In this document: positions 1-10,157 of the stretch, in pieces
Position numbering within the stretch: the first letter of the stretch is position 1
Layout: each line of letters opens with the position of its first letter
Origin: Amphiduros pacificus
Taxonomy: Eukaryota; Annelida; Polychaeta; Phyllodocida; Hesionidae
Length of the DNA: 64,000 bases
Reading direction: 5' to 3'
Assembly: GCA_949316495.1 (NCBI GenBank)
Contig: OX439004.1
Coordinates: 14,296,536-14,360,535, forward strand
Made by a program: the position numbers and the translations under genes
Notes under the pieces: generated by a model
Told to the model about the DNA's origin: nothing
The model's input: the letters and a program-made list of their open reading frames with translations, nothing else
Database searches by the model: none

Positions 1-19
1 GTATACTCCAGGCTTAGCA
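1..19 (+). repeat. left terminal inverted repeat of the DNA transposon
   Basis: This 19-base sequence is identical to the reverse complement of 10064-10082. The match stops directly afterwards, so the inverted repeat is short (19-20 bp). The window starts inside or at the terminus. Confidence 0.8.
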
Positions 20-1149
20 CCTTTTAGCACAGGTGTTATGTAGACTTCTAACTTTACCCTCCAGTTGTGATGCAACCATAAATGACAGACTCTTCAAATC
101 TTAGGACAATATGCATCTAGTCATCCTGCATCAGCTCGTTTTAACAGAACTCAATTATAATGCAAACTTTTTGTGTAATCATGACTTAATTGTGAGCAGG
201 TCTAATCAAGACACATTTATATAAACTGTAAAAAAAACATACAACAAAAAGTTTTTTTTGGGAAAACTTTATTAGGATTTGTTAACAACTTATCATTCAA
301 GCAATCTACACTTTCAAATATAGCAAAAAAATATTTCAATAGGATGAAAAATAACTTTAAACATAAAAGTTGAGTTTTGCTGTTCGTGCCTCTCATTCAC
401 TGAATATAAATACAATATCTTTCAAACGTGGAATAGTACATCTTTGCAAGGGGTTCTAACAATCCTGCAAGTTTCAAAGTGATCAAACATTATTTACTAC
501 CCAAAAAACTTGGTTTAAATTCATAAAATGTGAAAAATATGAAAGGCCAGAAAATGGCAAAAACCTAAAAGGGTCTGTTTTCCACATTCAAGTCTCTGTA
601 CAGTGCTTATAGATCATGATTTGTTGAACCAAATTACACAGTTTGGTGACTAATATACCTAACTAGTGATATGCTAAAAAATAATAAATTTAAAATTAAA
701 TTTAGATGGTTTAAACATAAAAAATGTACAGAAATCATGAAATCTTCAAACTTGCCATGTGTGTTCTTTGCAGTTTGATATGAGCTGTTTGTGTTGCCAT
801 TTGAGGGCGATTGCAATCATGATCATGTTGATTACTGATCATGCTGATTGCACACATAGAGCATACAATCATGCATACCATACACATATCAACTGAGGCA
901 ATACAAAGAATAAAATTATGATGAATTATTTACAAATTATTAGATAAATATAAAATTGTTATTTTATACAATAGTATACCCATATTTACAAATGTAATAA
1001 AAAGTCAGCTTTGACACTCTATTTCATTCAGCAAAGTAAATAAATGAATTGTCTCATGCTAATTGTCTTTCATATCAAATTTCAAGCACCATGGTAATAC
1101 TAGGCAGAATGTTTTTGTTGTTTCATATCTGTCCTGATCTGTGTATGAT

Positions 1150-3258
1150 TTACTTATGCTGGTTCAGAGGGCATGATTTACTTGTAATCCTAGAGTGTTT
1201 GTCACTGCCACATTTACATTTTTTTTTCAAGACTGTCTTTCCTTTTTCCTTTTCACTGATGTGAAATTGTCCACTGCTGTATGTGGGGCCTTCAGCTTTG
1301 TGGAAAGCCTCTAACTTTCTCCGTTTTTGATTGCGACGTTTTTTCCTTCTCTCCTTTGTGGTCTCATCACTCTGATACATTGCACGCATTTTTCTTTTCC
1401 TATCATGCAAAGAAAACAGTTTTGAACTGTTGCTCCCATAGCCCAGTCCAGACACGGCCAGTAGTGCTTTTGCTGAGGCTTCTGAGCCACAATTGAATTG
1501 GGAAATGGCCATGGCTGTTCCCAGATGTAGTTCAGCTGTGCTGTGGTTGGTTTCTTTAGGAACCATTTTCCACATCAGACTATGGAGAGATTCATTGTCA
1601 TTTTGAGTCTTTGAGTTCATGCAACCCTGAAGCAGCTTAGGGTCGGAGAGCTTCTCAAACTCTGGCTTCAGTATGCTGACTATTGCAGAAGGCAATGGAT
1701 CTTTTAGAGGAACATGTGTCTTTGGATCCCTTTGGTAACTGCAGTATGAGTCTTTTCCTGGGCGGCAGTAAGTGTGATCTGCAGGATCAGCGTAGTGGTA
1801 TAGGATTGCCCATACTGCCTGTGACATTGCCTCTACAGAGACATGCATGTTGTCCCGTATAGCCTTGCCATAGAGCACCTGCATGTAGTCCACACGGGCA
1901 AGGGTCAGCCTTCCTCTCCCAGATAGGCCTTTGCCATCCTCCAAACTTTTGTGTTTGTTTTTATCAATCAAACGTCGTAGTCTGCTCCCCATTATCTTTG
2001 GCACATGCCCAATGCACTCTTTTTTCTGAATCAGTATCTCAGGCCCATATGGTTGAGCTTTTTCAATTTTGGGGAATGTGCTGCTATCTCCATCCCCTAC
2101 CATCACAGTGTAGCGTATATTATGTTTGTCCACTGATCTCTCAAACAATGCTAATGCCCCTACTGACTCCATGGAGCTTGCTGAGCCATGATGATTCACT
2201 GGACAGTCAGGAAAATGTCCATCCTGAAACCTATGGTAATCCTCTGTGTCCTTTTTATCCTCCCATTTTGCACATTCTGGGCAAGATCTAGTCAATATGT
2301 ATGTATCCAGGACCTCTCCAGTGTCTGTGGATGCAACAGATACCACTCCATGTGGAGCCTGCATGCCACGAGCATCCCAAGAAGCATCCACAGATACCTC
2401 AATATCCACCACAGTTTTCTGCAGAATTTCATCTGACTCATCTCCAGTCAAGCCAGGTACCTCCCGACGTGAAGCTTTCAAACGCTTGACTCGTAAAGCA
2501 GCATCAGAAAACTGATGTTTCAAGACAGTCTCAGCATTTTCTTGTAGAAGCTCAGTTTGATATCCCCAGCTGTTCTTGTTGAGAGCAGGTGGAAGGTTCA
2601 TAAATCCACTGAATCTGTTGGCAGCTGTGTGACCTCTACCAATAGATCGCATTGCTAACACAGCAGATCTGTTTACATGTTGAGAGCGGCCTTGATCAAG
2701 TTTATGGGAAGTATAGGTCATAGCAGGTACTGTCCGTTTGCAGAAAGGGTTGTTGCAAAAGGCTATCATCTTGGATGACCAGCCACATCTGGCACTAAAA
2801 TCCTCCTGGATGGTACATGTTCCTTTGTTACATGTAGAACAGACAAATGCATCATTTGTGAAAGATTGTAACTGTTCACAGTCCCATATACGATTTCCTT
2901 GAGGCTTCTCAATCCCTGATAAGGGGATGGGAGAAGATGCATCTGATGCATCATCAGCTTGAAGGAGAGGTATCTTGCGCTTAGTCACTTTGTCTAGTGT
3001 CCGTGGTGATGATCCAGTAGAACTACATGAACTTTCTGAACTAGTGTGTCTTTGGCGCACAGGTGTAGAGAACTGTACACACCTATCTGTAGGCAGATTG
3101 AACAGGTGAGCTTGCATTTTGCTTTTAGAGTTTGCTTTTAGAGCTGCATGAGCTGGTTGGTTAGTCTGAAGAATTGTTGAGTGTGTAAGAGATAGTATTA
3201 CTCTCCCATGTGAGTGACACCAAGAGTGACAACATGTGCTCATCACTACACTTGTCAC
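1150..3258 (-). CDS. DDE transposase, Mutator-like/Kolobok-like, 702 aa
   Basis: Uninterrupted frame on the minus strand encoding the cut-and-paste transposase of the surrounding element; the product would act in the nucleus on the element's inverted repeats. An N-terminal Cys cluster (C140, C143, C148, C158, C168, C173) suggests a zinc-binding DNA-recognition module. The catalytic core is visible as D291 (SVDASWDARG), D389 (MVGDGDSST), a C(2)H motif C415-IG-H418 (ECIGHVPK) and E556 (NDNESLHS). The C-terminus is highly basic (KERRKKRRNQKRRK) and ends in a knuckle, C681, C683, H688, C696. The first ATG at 3258 is taken, but Met48 (MQAHLFNL) is an equally plausible start because conservation seems to begin later. 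It lies 59 nt downstream of the small ORF of the same element. The family assignment rests on motifs only. Confidence 0.85.
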   Translation of the reverse strand: MTSVVMSTCCHSWCHSHGRVILSLTHSTILQTNQPAHAALKANSKSKMQAHLFNLPTDRCVQFSTPVRQRHTSSESSCSSTGSSPRTLDKVTKRKIPLLQADDASDASSPIPLSGIEKPQGNRIWDCEQLQSFTNDAFVCSTCNKGTCTIQEDFSARCGWSSKMIAFCNNPFCKRTVPAMTYTSHKLDQGRSQHVNRSAVLAMRSIGRGHTAANRFSGFMNLPPALNKNSWGYQTELLQENAETVLKHQFSDAALRVKRLKASRREVPGLTGDESDEILQKTVVDIEVSVDASWDARGMQAPHGVVSVASTDTGEVLDTYILTRSCPECAKWEDKKDTEDYHRFQDGHFPDCPVNHHGSASSMESVGALALFERSVDKHNIRYTVMVGDGDSSTFPKIEKAQPYGPEILIQKKECIGHVPKIMGSRLRRLIDKNKHKSLEDGKGLSGRGRLTLARVDYMQVLYGKAIRDNMHVSVEAMSQAVWAILYHYADPADHTYCRPGKDSYCSYQRDPKTHVPLKDPLPSAIVSILKPEFEKLSDPKLLQGCMNSKTQNDNESLHSLMWKMVPKETNHSTAELHLGTAMAISQFNCGSEASAKALLAVSGLGYGSNSSKLFSLHDRKRKMRAMYQSDETTKERRKKRRNQKRRKLEAFHKAEGPTYSSGQFHISEKEKGKTVLKKKCKCGSDKHSRITSKSCPLNQHK

Positions 3259-3695
3259 TTTTCACACCTATGCGAGCACATCTGTCACAGTCCTTGTGCC
3301 TGTGAGTTCCTATGTAATCATGTCATAACTGTTCCACAAAAATCCTTTAGTGAAACTCTGTAAGCATCCTCACGAAATTCACCTTTTATCTGTGCAGGTA
3401 AAATTGCCCTCAGATATGAAAGCACTCCCACTGGAAAAGTATACTGGGGAAGAGCCCTTGTCCCACCAATACCTTTATCTCTCAGTGCCAATGCCCATTT
3501 GCGATAAAAGTAGAATCTGATCTGTTTATCCTGCTTTCCTTTTGCCTTCTGACTAAGAGCCATCATTTCAATTCCATAGCAAAAACTATTTCCATAAAAT
3601 CCAAGACTCTCAAAAGAGGAGAGTAGTTGATCTCTCAAAACCTGTGCTTCCTCACTGATGGGGAATGTCAAGGGCAAATTACATGTAGCCTGTGC

Positions 3696-3709
3696 TCTAC
3701 CCATCCTCT
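3696..3709 (+). repeat. 14-bp target-site duplication, 5' copy (LINE copy 1)
   Basis: TCTACCCATCCTCT here is repeated exactly at 9520-9533, bracketing LINE copy 1 and setting its ends to the base. Confidence 0.9.
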
Positions 3710-4235
3710 CCCCTGTGGGTGCGGGGATTAAAGAATAGCCCCACTGCCCCCCAGCATGTCGTAAAAGGCGACTAAAGGGGCGTCCTGTTTGCCGTGGGAT
3801 GCGACCTGTGTCGGGGAGGATATTGAATCCTGACGGGCTGAGCACTGGGCTGGTTTGGCAGTAATACCGGTCCAGTTGCAACACGCCTGTCTTGGATCCA
3901 AATGTTCACCAGACAGGCAGATCAGATTAGGCCTGGATCTGATTTAACCGGCTTGTGGTATATTTCCTTTAATATATTCTGGCTATTTGATTTTTATTAA
4001 TGATAATTTCAGCGTTTGAAATTTAGGAATAATTTTAAAATTTTTGATAAATATTTGCTGAAAGGAGATTACTGCTGATTGGGTCAATCGAGGGATATAA
4101 ATAAAATCCGAAAGGGTGGAGTTTTTATTCTTAGAGTATGTCATGTTGGGTATCCTCACGGCGTCAGGGCTTGGAGTAACCGGCCCAGAAAGGCGTCCCC
4201 TTGTTGGGCTCCGTGGTGGGTAGGGGACCTAACTG
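3710..4235 (+). other. 5' leader of LINE copy 1
   Basis: Untranslated leader starting CCCCTGTGGGTGCGGGG. It contains TTAA at 3728-3731, the site at which the other LINE copy appears to have been hit by the DNA transposon. The GC-rich first 200 bases probably hold the internal promoter, as is usual for LINE leaders; no specific promoter motif was identified. Confidence 0.6.
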
Positions 4236-5459
4236 ATGAAATATAAAAAAACACACATGGCGCAAAACAAACAAAAACGACCAAGGAATGACATAGACAG
4301 CGACGATGATTCAAACAAAATAGAAAAATGGCCTAGATTTTTAATTGCGGAAAGTTCTGATGCTGAACATACCCTGGCAAAAATGTCCCCCTTTGCAATT
4401 GCAAAGGGGATACAAGGCATTGCCGGGGTACCAAAAACCGTTAAAAAGATGGGAAATAAATTATTGATTGAGGTTGAGCGGAAAAGCCATGCGAACAATC
4501 TACTACGATGCCGAATGTTGGCCACAGTTCCTGTTATTATAACAGCTCACAAAACTCTCAACAATAAAAAAGGAGTAATCAGATGCCCAGATTTAGTGGG
4601 AGTTTCTGAGGAGGAGATAGTGGATGAGCTCAAAGACCAGGATGTTGTTCAATGCAAGCGGATATTTATAAAAAAGGACGGTGTCAAAATTCCAATCAAT
4701 ACGTTTATTCTGACATTTGAAGCAGCGCAGCTTCCAACATCTATTAAAGTTGGATATTTGAACGTTAGAGTTGATGTATTTATTCCAAACCCTCTGCGCT
4801 GCTTCAAGTGTCAGAGGTATGGACATGGATCTGATCGATGTAAAGGTAATGAAACATGTCCAAAATGTACCGCTCAGCACAGTGGAGACGATTGTTCTTC
4901 AAATATAATAAAATGTGTCAATTGCCAAGGCAATCATCCATCGTATTCGCGGAATTGTCCTTCCTTTTTAAAAGAGAAGGAAATTCAGCGAATACGACAC
5001 ACTGAAAATATATCTTTTCCAGAGGCACGGAAGCGAGTAGAAAGTTATAACACATCAAAGGCATCTTATGCCAGCTCTGTAAAAACTAAAGAAACAAAAT
5101 CAATAGCAATTCAAACCGAAATTACATGGCCAATCGATGACAAAAATTATTCCTTTTTCACAAAAACCTCAAAATCTTCAGCTACATCTACTCAGACCAC
5201 GACATCCACTATCCCAGTAATACCTCAACCAACAGCAACATCCACTAAACCCTCTTCACAAACTCCCTCAACATCATCCAATAATAAAAGTATCAATAAT
5301 AATAGACCAATACATAAATCAGACAAAAAAGAAAGCAAAGATCAAGTAAAAAGTAAGATAAATAGAAGTAAATCCTTGGAAAGGATGGACACAGGTGATC
5401 CTCCAGATGTGAATTTTACTCCTGTGCACGCTAAGCATAATCGTAAACTTAACAAGTGA
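4236..5459 (+). CDS. LINE copy 1 ORF1, gag-like nucleic-acid chaperone
   Basis: 407 codons. The N-terminal half (about residues 30-180) has the look of the RRM-like fold of I/Jockey-type ORF1 proteins (PFAIAKGIQGIAGVPK, KRIFIKKDGVKIPINTFIL). It is followed from about residue 188 by three zinc knuckles, CFKCQRYGHGSDRC, CPKCTAQHSGDDC and CVNCQGNHPSYSRNC, and then a Ser/Thr/Lys-rich tail. Such proteins coat the LINE RNA and form the ribonucleoprotein. An alternative start is Met8 (MAQNKQKRPRND). The TGA stop nearly abuts the ORF2 region, so ORF2 is probably reached by reinitiation. Confidence 0.9.
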   Translation: MKYKKTHMAQNKQKRPRNDIDSDDDSNKIEKWPRFLIAESSDAEHTLAKMSPFAIAKGIQGIAGVPKTVKKMGNKLLIEVERKSHANNLLRCRMLATVPVIITAHKTLNNKKGVIRCPDLVGVSEEEIVDELKDQDVVQCKRIFIKKDGVKIPINTFILTFEAAQLPTSIKVGYLNVRVDVFIPNPLRCFKCQRYGHGSDRCKGNETCPKCTAQHSGDDCSSNIIKCVNCQGNHPSYSRNCPSFLKEKEIQRIRHTENISFPEARKRVESYNTSKASYASSVKTKETKSIAIQTEITWPIDDKNYSFFTKTSKSSATSTQTTTSTIPVIPQPTATSTKPSSQTPSTSSNNKSINNNRPIHKSDKKESKDQVKSKINRSKSLERMDTGDPPDVNFTPVHAKHNRKLNK

Positions 5460-5497
5460 TTATGCTAAATCATATATTTTTTCTCATTATTCTTAAA

Positions 5498-8400
5498 ATG
5501 GCTATCGGCAATATCATACAATGGAATTGTAGAGGATTTGATGCAAACAGGCCAGAACTGGAGTTATTAGCCCAAAAATATAATGCATCGGTAATTTGTT
5601 TACAAGAAACTAAATTCAAAGATAATTCCACAACATTTAAGGGATATGTGATTTATAATAAAGTCGGTTCATTTGATATTATGGACCGAGCACATGGCGG
5701 AGTTTCTATTTTTGTTAAATCCTGTATCCCCCAAAGTAAAGTAACATTAAATATTCATCTACAGGCTTCTGCTGTTAGGGTTACCCTGCATAATACATTA
5801 ACTATATGTTCAATATATTTACCACCTAGTGAGCCAGTTAATATTACAGATTTAAATAATTTGATAACCCAGCTGCCACAGCCATATATGTTAGTTGGTG
5901 ACTTTAATGCTCACAACTATCTTTGGGGTGGCAGAAATAATACAGATGCCAAAGGACGTATAATAGAAGATTTTTTAAATAATAATAGTTTGTGCCTTTG
6001 GAATGATGATTCTCCGACATATTTACACCCTGCTACAGGCTCTTTAACATCAATAGATCTCTCCATGTGCACTCCAAATTTATTTTTAGACTATTCCTGG
6101 GAAGTAGAGGAAGATCAATGGGGTAGTGATCATTACCCCATTATTTTAAATAACCATTCTCCTCCACCAGACGAACGAATCCCCAAGTGGAAGTTTCATA
6201 AAGCCGATTGGGCAAAATTTCAAACATCCTGTTTCAACAGAATAACTCCAGAAATTTTTAAAAATGTAGATGATCCTCTTCAAGTTTTTACAGACACATT
6301 GTATGATATTGCTGATGGGTGTATTCCCAAATCAAAGCCAAATTCCAAAATTAAAGAAAAACCCTGGTTTAATGATGAGTGCAAAAAAGCTGTCAAGGAG
6401 CGGAAAAAAGCTCTGAAAAAATTTAATCGACAGCCAACTCAATATAATTTGCACCAGTTTCGTATAAAGAGAGCTAAAGCCCGTTACATTATTAAAATAA
6501 GCAAAAGAAAAAGCTGGAAAGATTATGTTTCTAAATTAAATACACGTTCACCAATTAAGAAATGCTGGGATATGGTGCGTAAAATTACTGGGAAGGGAGG
6601 TGGAGCAAGGATCAAACATCTAAATCATAATGGCCAATTAATTACAAATCCCACCGAAATAGGCAACACAATAGGTCAAACCATTTCCAAAAATTCCTCA
6701 TCCAATAATTATTCTGCCAAATTTCAACAAATAAAAACTAGAAAAGAAAGAAACCAACTAAATTTTATATCCCATAACTTGGAAGTATATAATAAATCAT
6801 TTACAATAGAAGATTTGAAACTTGCTTTCGATAAATCTCATGATACTGCTCCTGGACCTGATCAAATTCACTACCAAATCCTTAAACATCTCCCTGACCA
6901 ATCACTTGGGCATCTTTTAGATATTTTTAATACAATTTGGGAAAGCGGTGATTTTCCTCCTTCATGGAGGGAAGCCACTATCATTCCCATTCCCAAACCT
7001 GGCAAAGATTCATCAGATTCAAATAGTTATCGTCCCATTGCTTTAACAAGTTGTATTTGTAAATCAATGGAACGAATGATTAACGAGCGTTTAGTTTGGT
7101 TTTTGGAAACTGCAGCTTATATTTCTGTAGCACAAAGTGGCTTTAGAAAAACTCGAAGTACCATTGACCACCTGGTACGTTTAGAGACATTTATAAGAGA
7201 GGGTTTTATAAAAGGTGAGCATGTGGTGAGTATTTTCTTTGATTTAGAAAAGGCATATGACACCACATGGAAATATGGGATAATGAGCGATTTATATGAT
7301 ATGGGATTAAGGGGTCGTTTACCCCTTTTTATTCAAAATTTTCTATCAAACAGACATTTTAAAGTTCGAGTGGGTGCATCACTCTCTGATGCTTTTGATC
7401 AGGAAATGGGTGTTCCACAGGGAAGTATATTGTCAGTGACCCTTTTTATTATTAAAATTAACAGCATTGTTGATTGTATGAGGCCTGGAGCAGATTGCTC
7501 ACTTTTTGTTGATGATTTCAACTTAAGCTACAGGTCCACAAGCATGCATACAATAGAACGACAGCTCCAACAACACTTAAATAGATTACAAGAATGGGCT
7601 GATCATAATGGATTTAAGTTTTCTTTAAAGAAAACTGTGTGCATGCACTTATGTAAAAAATGGAAGGTTCACCCAGATCCTGATCTTTATTTAGGTCAAA
7701 CTCGGATACCTGTTGTCGAAGAAACCAAGTTTCTTGGACTTATTTTTGACAGGAAATTATCTTTTATTCCTCACATTAAATACGTTAAAAAGAAATGCCA
7801 GAAGGCATTAGATTTATTACGGGTTCTTGCCCATACCGATTGGGGAGGGGACCGCAATATTTTATTGCAATTATACAGAGCGCTGGTACGTTCTAAGCTT
7901 GATTATGGGTGTATGATATATGGATCAGCACGCCCATCTTATATTAAAATGCTTGATCCTGTACAAAATCAAGGTTTAAGATTATGCCTTGGTGCATTTC
8001 GTACCTCGCCTGCAGATAGCTTGGCAGTTGAGGCAGATGAACTGCCTCTTGATTTAAGAAGAGAAAAGCTTGCCCTTCAGTATGCTGCAAAAATTGCAGC
8101 TTGTCCAGACAATCCTGCACATGATATTATATTCAATCCAAATTATGTTGATCTTTTTGAAAATAAACCAAATACAATACCAACTTTTGGCCTTCGCATC
8201 AAGGAATCTTTACAATCCTTAAATTTAAATCCGAATCAAATAGCTAAATTTCAATATCCAGAAACACCTCCATGGACCTATGAAACTTTAAATATTAATT
8301 TAGCCATGACGGAATTAAAGAAATACTCAACCGATCCATCCCTGTATATAAATAGATATAATGAAATAAAATCTATCTTCACTGGATATCAGTGTATATA

Positions 8401-8524
8401 CACTGATGGATCGTTTGATGATGACAAGGCTGCTGCAGCTGCTGTTAAGGGCAATCATATTTATTCAGAACGTCTGCCAAAGAAATCATCTATTATTTTG
8501 CAGAACTTCATGCTTTATACCTAG
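5498..8524 (+). CDS. LINE copy 1 ORF2: endonuclease, reverse transcriptase, start of RNase H
   Basis: The start is taken at the ATG at 5498 (MAIGNIIQWNCRGF), which begins the endonuclease domain; an ATG at 5462 in the same frame is the alternative. The APE-type endonuclease shows WNCRGF, LQETKF, VGDFNAHN and SDHYPI. The reverse transcriptase shows PGPDQIHYQILK, FFDLEKAYDTTW, GVPQGSILS and the catalytic FVDD box in CSLFVDDFNLSY, then KFLGLIFD. RNase H opens with YTDGSFDDDK near 8399. A one-base deletion relative to copy 2 (about 8487-8500, in the segment that should read SIYSAELHALYLAL) shifts the frame, which ends at 8524. The enzyme would carry out target-primed reverse transcription. Confidence 0.9.
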   Translation: MAIGNIIQWNCRGFDANRPELELLAQKYNASVICLQETKFKDNSTTFKGYVIYNKVGSFDIMDRAHGGVSIFVKSCIPQSKVTLNIHLQASAVRVTLHNTLTICSIYLPPSEPVNITDLNNLITQLPQPYMLVGDFNAHNYLWGGRNNTDAKGRIIEDFLNNNSLCLWNDDSPTYLHPATGSLTSIDLSMCTPNLFLDYSWEVEEDQWGSDHYPIILNNHSPPPDERIPKWKFHKADWAKFQTSCFNRITPEIFKNVDDPLQVFTDTLYDIADGCIPKSKPNSKIKEKPWFNDECKKAVKERKKALKKFNRQPTQYNLHQFRIKRAKARYIIKISKRKSWKDYVSKLNTRSPIKKCWDMVRKITGKGGGARIKHLNHNGQLITNPTEIGNTIGQTISKNSSSNNYSAKFQQIKTRKERNQLNFISHNLEVYNKSFTIEDLKLAFDKSHDTAPGPDQIHYQILKHLPDQSLGHLLDIFNTIWESGDFPPSWREATIIPIPKPGKDSSDSNSYRPIALTSCICKSMERMINERLVWFLETAAYISVAQSGFRKTRSTIDHLVRLETFIREGFIKGEHVVSIFFDLEKAYDTTWKYGIMSDLYDMGLRGRLPLFIQNFLSNRHFKVRVGASLSDAFDQEMGVPQGSILSVTLFIIKINSIVDCMRPGADCSLFVDDFNLSYRSTSMHTIERQLQQHLNRLQEWADHNGFKFSLKKTVCMHLCKKWKVHPDPDLYLGQTRIPVVEETKFLGLIFDRKLSFIPHIKYVKKKCQKALDLLRVLAHTDWGGDRNILLQLYRALVRSKLDYGCMIYGSARPSYIKMLDPVQNQGLRLCLGAFRTSPADSLAVEADELPLDLRREKLALQYAAKIAACPDNPAHDIIFNPNYVDLFENKPNTIPTFGLRIKESLQSLNLNPNQIAKFQYPETPPWTYETLNINLAMTELKKYSTDPSLYINRYNEIKSIFTGYQCIYTDGSFDDDKAAAAAVKGNHIYSERLPKKSSIILQNFMLYT

Positions 8525-8535
8525 CTTTAGATCAT

Positions 8536-9192
8536 GTGGAGACTTCTCCACATCGGAAATTTTTAATATTTTCTGATTCTTTGTCTTGTTTACAAGTATT
8601 GAAAGCCAAGGATTGGAAAAATCCATTTATTTTAAATATCCTTGAACGGTATCATAAACTCTGTACTGAGGAAAATAAAGAGATTCGTTTTTACTGGATT
8701 CCCAGTCATATTGGAATCCTTGGAAATGAGGCTGCGGACCAAGCTGCCAAGGCAGCATTGGATAAGCGGCCAATAAATATGCTAATACCTTATACAGAAT
8801 TTAAGAAATATATTACTGTTTTTTTACGTTCTAAATGGCAGTTGCGCTGGAACGAAGCTATTTTTAATAAATTACATGAAATTAAGCCCGTTCTAGGCAA
8901 AACTAAAGGTGCTATTAGAATTAACCGTAGGGAAGAGTCAGTTTTAACCCGTATAAGAATAGGACATAGTCATTTGACGCATTGTTATCTGCTTAAAGGT
9001 GAAGATCAACCTGAATGTATTGGTTGTCAAAGGGCTTTGACTATTAAACATATTTTAATTGAGTGTATCGATTTTGATATTATACGAACTCAATATTTTA
9101 ATGTACAAGATTTACATACGTTATTTGATACTGTAGATACTTCTGTGATAGTATCGTTTTTAACTCACATAGGACTTTATAATCAGTTTTAA
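8536..9192 (+). pseudogene. LINE copy 1 ORF2, C-terminal RNase H part out of frame
   Basis: Continuation of ORF2 after the single-base frameshift. It holds the rest of RNase H (FLIFSDSLSCLQ, FYWIPSHIGILGNEAADQ) and a C-terminal region with a CIGC...HILIEC zinc-like motif that is usual after RNase H in this group. The reading is intact to the TAA at 9192. Confidence 0.88.
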
Positions 9193-9519
9193 GGGCAGAG
9201 CTTTTGTTTATTTATGTCATTGACTTATTTATCAAGAACTGCAAAACATCATACTGATAAAGTCTTTTAAACAAATTATACATATTTATTATATTTGATT
9301 GATATATAAATGCTGTTCACAGTTGATAAATTCTTGTGTTATCTACATATTGTATTAACATTTACATTTTGTTTCTAGTCAATATTACATTTGTATTTTT
9401 ACTGTTTTGGCACTTTATTGTGTCAATGTGAAACCATTCATTCATTTTTACCATTTTTAGGCACTAAATAACCTTAGTGGTTGATGTGCCTCTAAGCAAC
9501 CATTCATTCATTCATTCAT
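9193..9519 (+). other. 3' UTR and (ATTC)n tail of LINE copy 1
   Basis: Non-coding. It ends in a segment shared with the other copies (TTAGGCACTAAATAACC ... GTGCCTCTAAGCAACC) followed by about four ATTC repeats. Reverse transcriptases of this group can prime on such short tandem tails. Confidence 0.8.
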
Positions 9520-9533
9520 TCTACCCATCCTCT
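9520..9533 (+). repeat. 14-bp target-site duplication, 3' copy (LINE copy 1)
   Basis: Exact match to 3696-3709. In the minus-strand frame it encodes part of KRMGR of the interrupted transposon ORF. Confidence 0.9.
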
Positions 9534-10063
9534 TACTTCTCTTACTTTTAGGCATAGTGACTGCTATTGAAGTTGAATTGTATATGTTCACAATATATGT
9601 TATCTAGTCAGTGTCTATATCATAAATGCACATAATTTACATGATGCACTATGCATGATCGGTGAGCATGAATATTGACATCATGCCATGTCATATTCAG
9701 ACAATACACTATTTACACAAGACCAGTAAGAGTCAAATCAAACTGTCACCTGTTCCTCTGGTCCGATTATGACAATGACTCAACCCCACTGACAATTCAG
9801 GAATTGCAATCCTACATGTTATGTGTGTACATCCCATCAGCTTAAAATTATGGCCCATTAAGATGCACAATGGGGCAGTGTTTGGTCAACAATCCTGGGG
9901 TGTCACATTTTCACCTGCCTGACTTTTAATTATAAAATCATATTTTTGACTAACTTCTAAATACAATATTGGTTCAAAAACGAGTGATCTGTTTGATAAC
10001 TAAATAAAGATTCCAAAAATGTAAAAACAAAAAAAATTGATATCCAACACCCAACATGATTTT

Positions 10064-10083
10064 TGCTAAGCCTGGAGTATACC
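10064..10083 (-). repeat. right terminal inverted repeat of the DNA transposon
   Basis: TGCTAAGCCTGGAGTATACC, the inverse of the first 19 bases of the window. It is followed directly by TTAA (10084-10087), which belongs both to the presumed target duplication and to the LINE leader downstream. Confidence 0.8.
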
Positions 10084-10157
10084 TTAAAGAATAGCCTCAC
10101 TGCCCCCCAGCATGTCATAAAAGGCGACTAAAGGGGCGTCCTGTTTGCCGTGGGATG

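Larger units (their letters stand above)
3710..9519 (+). mobile_element. LINE copy 1, I-group-like non-LTR retrotransposon, full length
   Basis: A 5,810-bp element between perfect 14-bp target duplications. It has a 5' leader of about 525 bp, ORF1 with three CCHC knuckles, ORF2 with APE endonuclease, reverse transcriptase and RNase H, a 3' UTR and an (ATTC)n tail instead of poly(A). The RNase H domain behind the RT places it in the I superfamily (I/Nimb/Ingi-like) rather than CR1, L2 or RTE. Against the second copy in this window it has one missing base in the RNase H region, which shifts the frame near 8490; otherwise both ORFs are open. The perfect target repeats and near-intact frames make it the youngest insertion of the stack. 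Confidence 0.93.
3318..9555 (-). pseudogene. small ORF of the DNA transposon, split by LINE insertion
   Basis: The frame starts at the ATG at 9555 (MPKSKRSKRMGR) and runs into the 14-bp sequence at 9520-9533. The same 14 bp recurs at 3696-3709, and the frame then continues at 3695 (AQATCNLPLTF...) to a stop at 3318. With one target copy counted it is 137 codons. The protein has a basic N-terminus and a C-terminal part with KQIRFYFYRKWALALRDKG and an ending in FCGTVMT; I do not recognise a domain. It precedes the transposase ORF in the same orientation, so it is probably an accessory protein or a separate N-terminal exon of the transposase. The LINE interrupts it after codon 12. Confidence 0.65.
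1..10083 (-). mobile_element. TTAA-type DNA transposon (Kolobok/Mutator-like), interrupted by a LINE
   Basis: The first 19 bases (GTATACTCCAGGCTTAGCA) recur in reverse complement at 10064-10083, where the element ends in ...GTATACC followed by TTAA. Between the inverted repeats, on the minus strand, lie a 702-aa DDE transposase and a smaller ORF, and a 5.8-kb LINE has inserted into the smaller ORF. Without the LINE and one target copy the element is about 4.26 kb. The TTAA next to the right end, and a C(2)H motif after the second Asp of the transposase, fit the Kolobok superfamily; the transposase also resembles the 'Mutator-like transposase domain' proteins common in invertebrates. The left TTAA and probably one terminal G lie just outside the window, so the duplication is seen on one side only. 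The transposase frame is uninterrupted, which suggests a fairly young copy. Confidence 0.8.

Noticed and set aside
2766-2954. Short frames on both strands within the transposase gene (for example 1049-2515 plus strand)
   Set aside because: They are shadows of the 702-codon frame, without motifs of their own.
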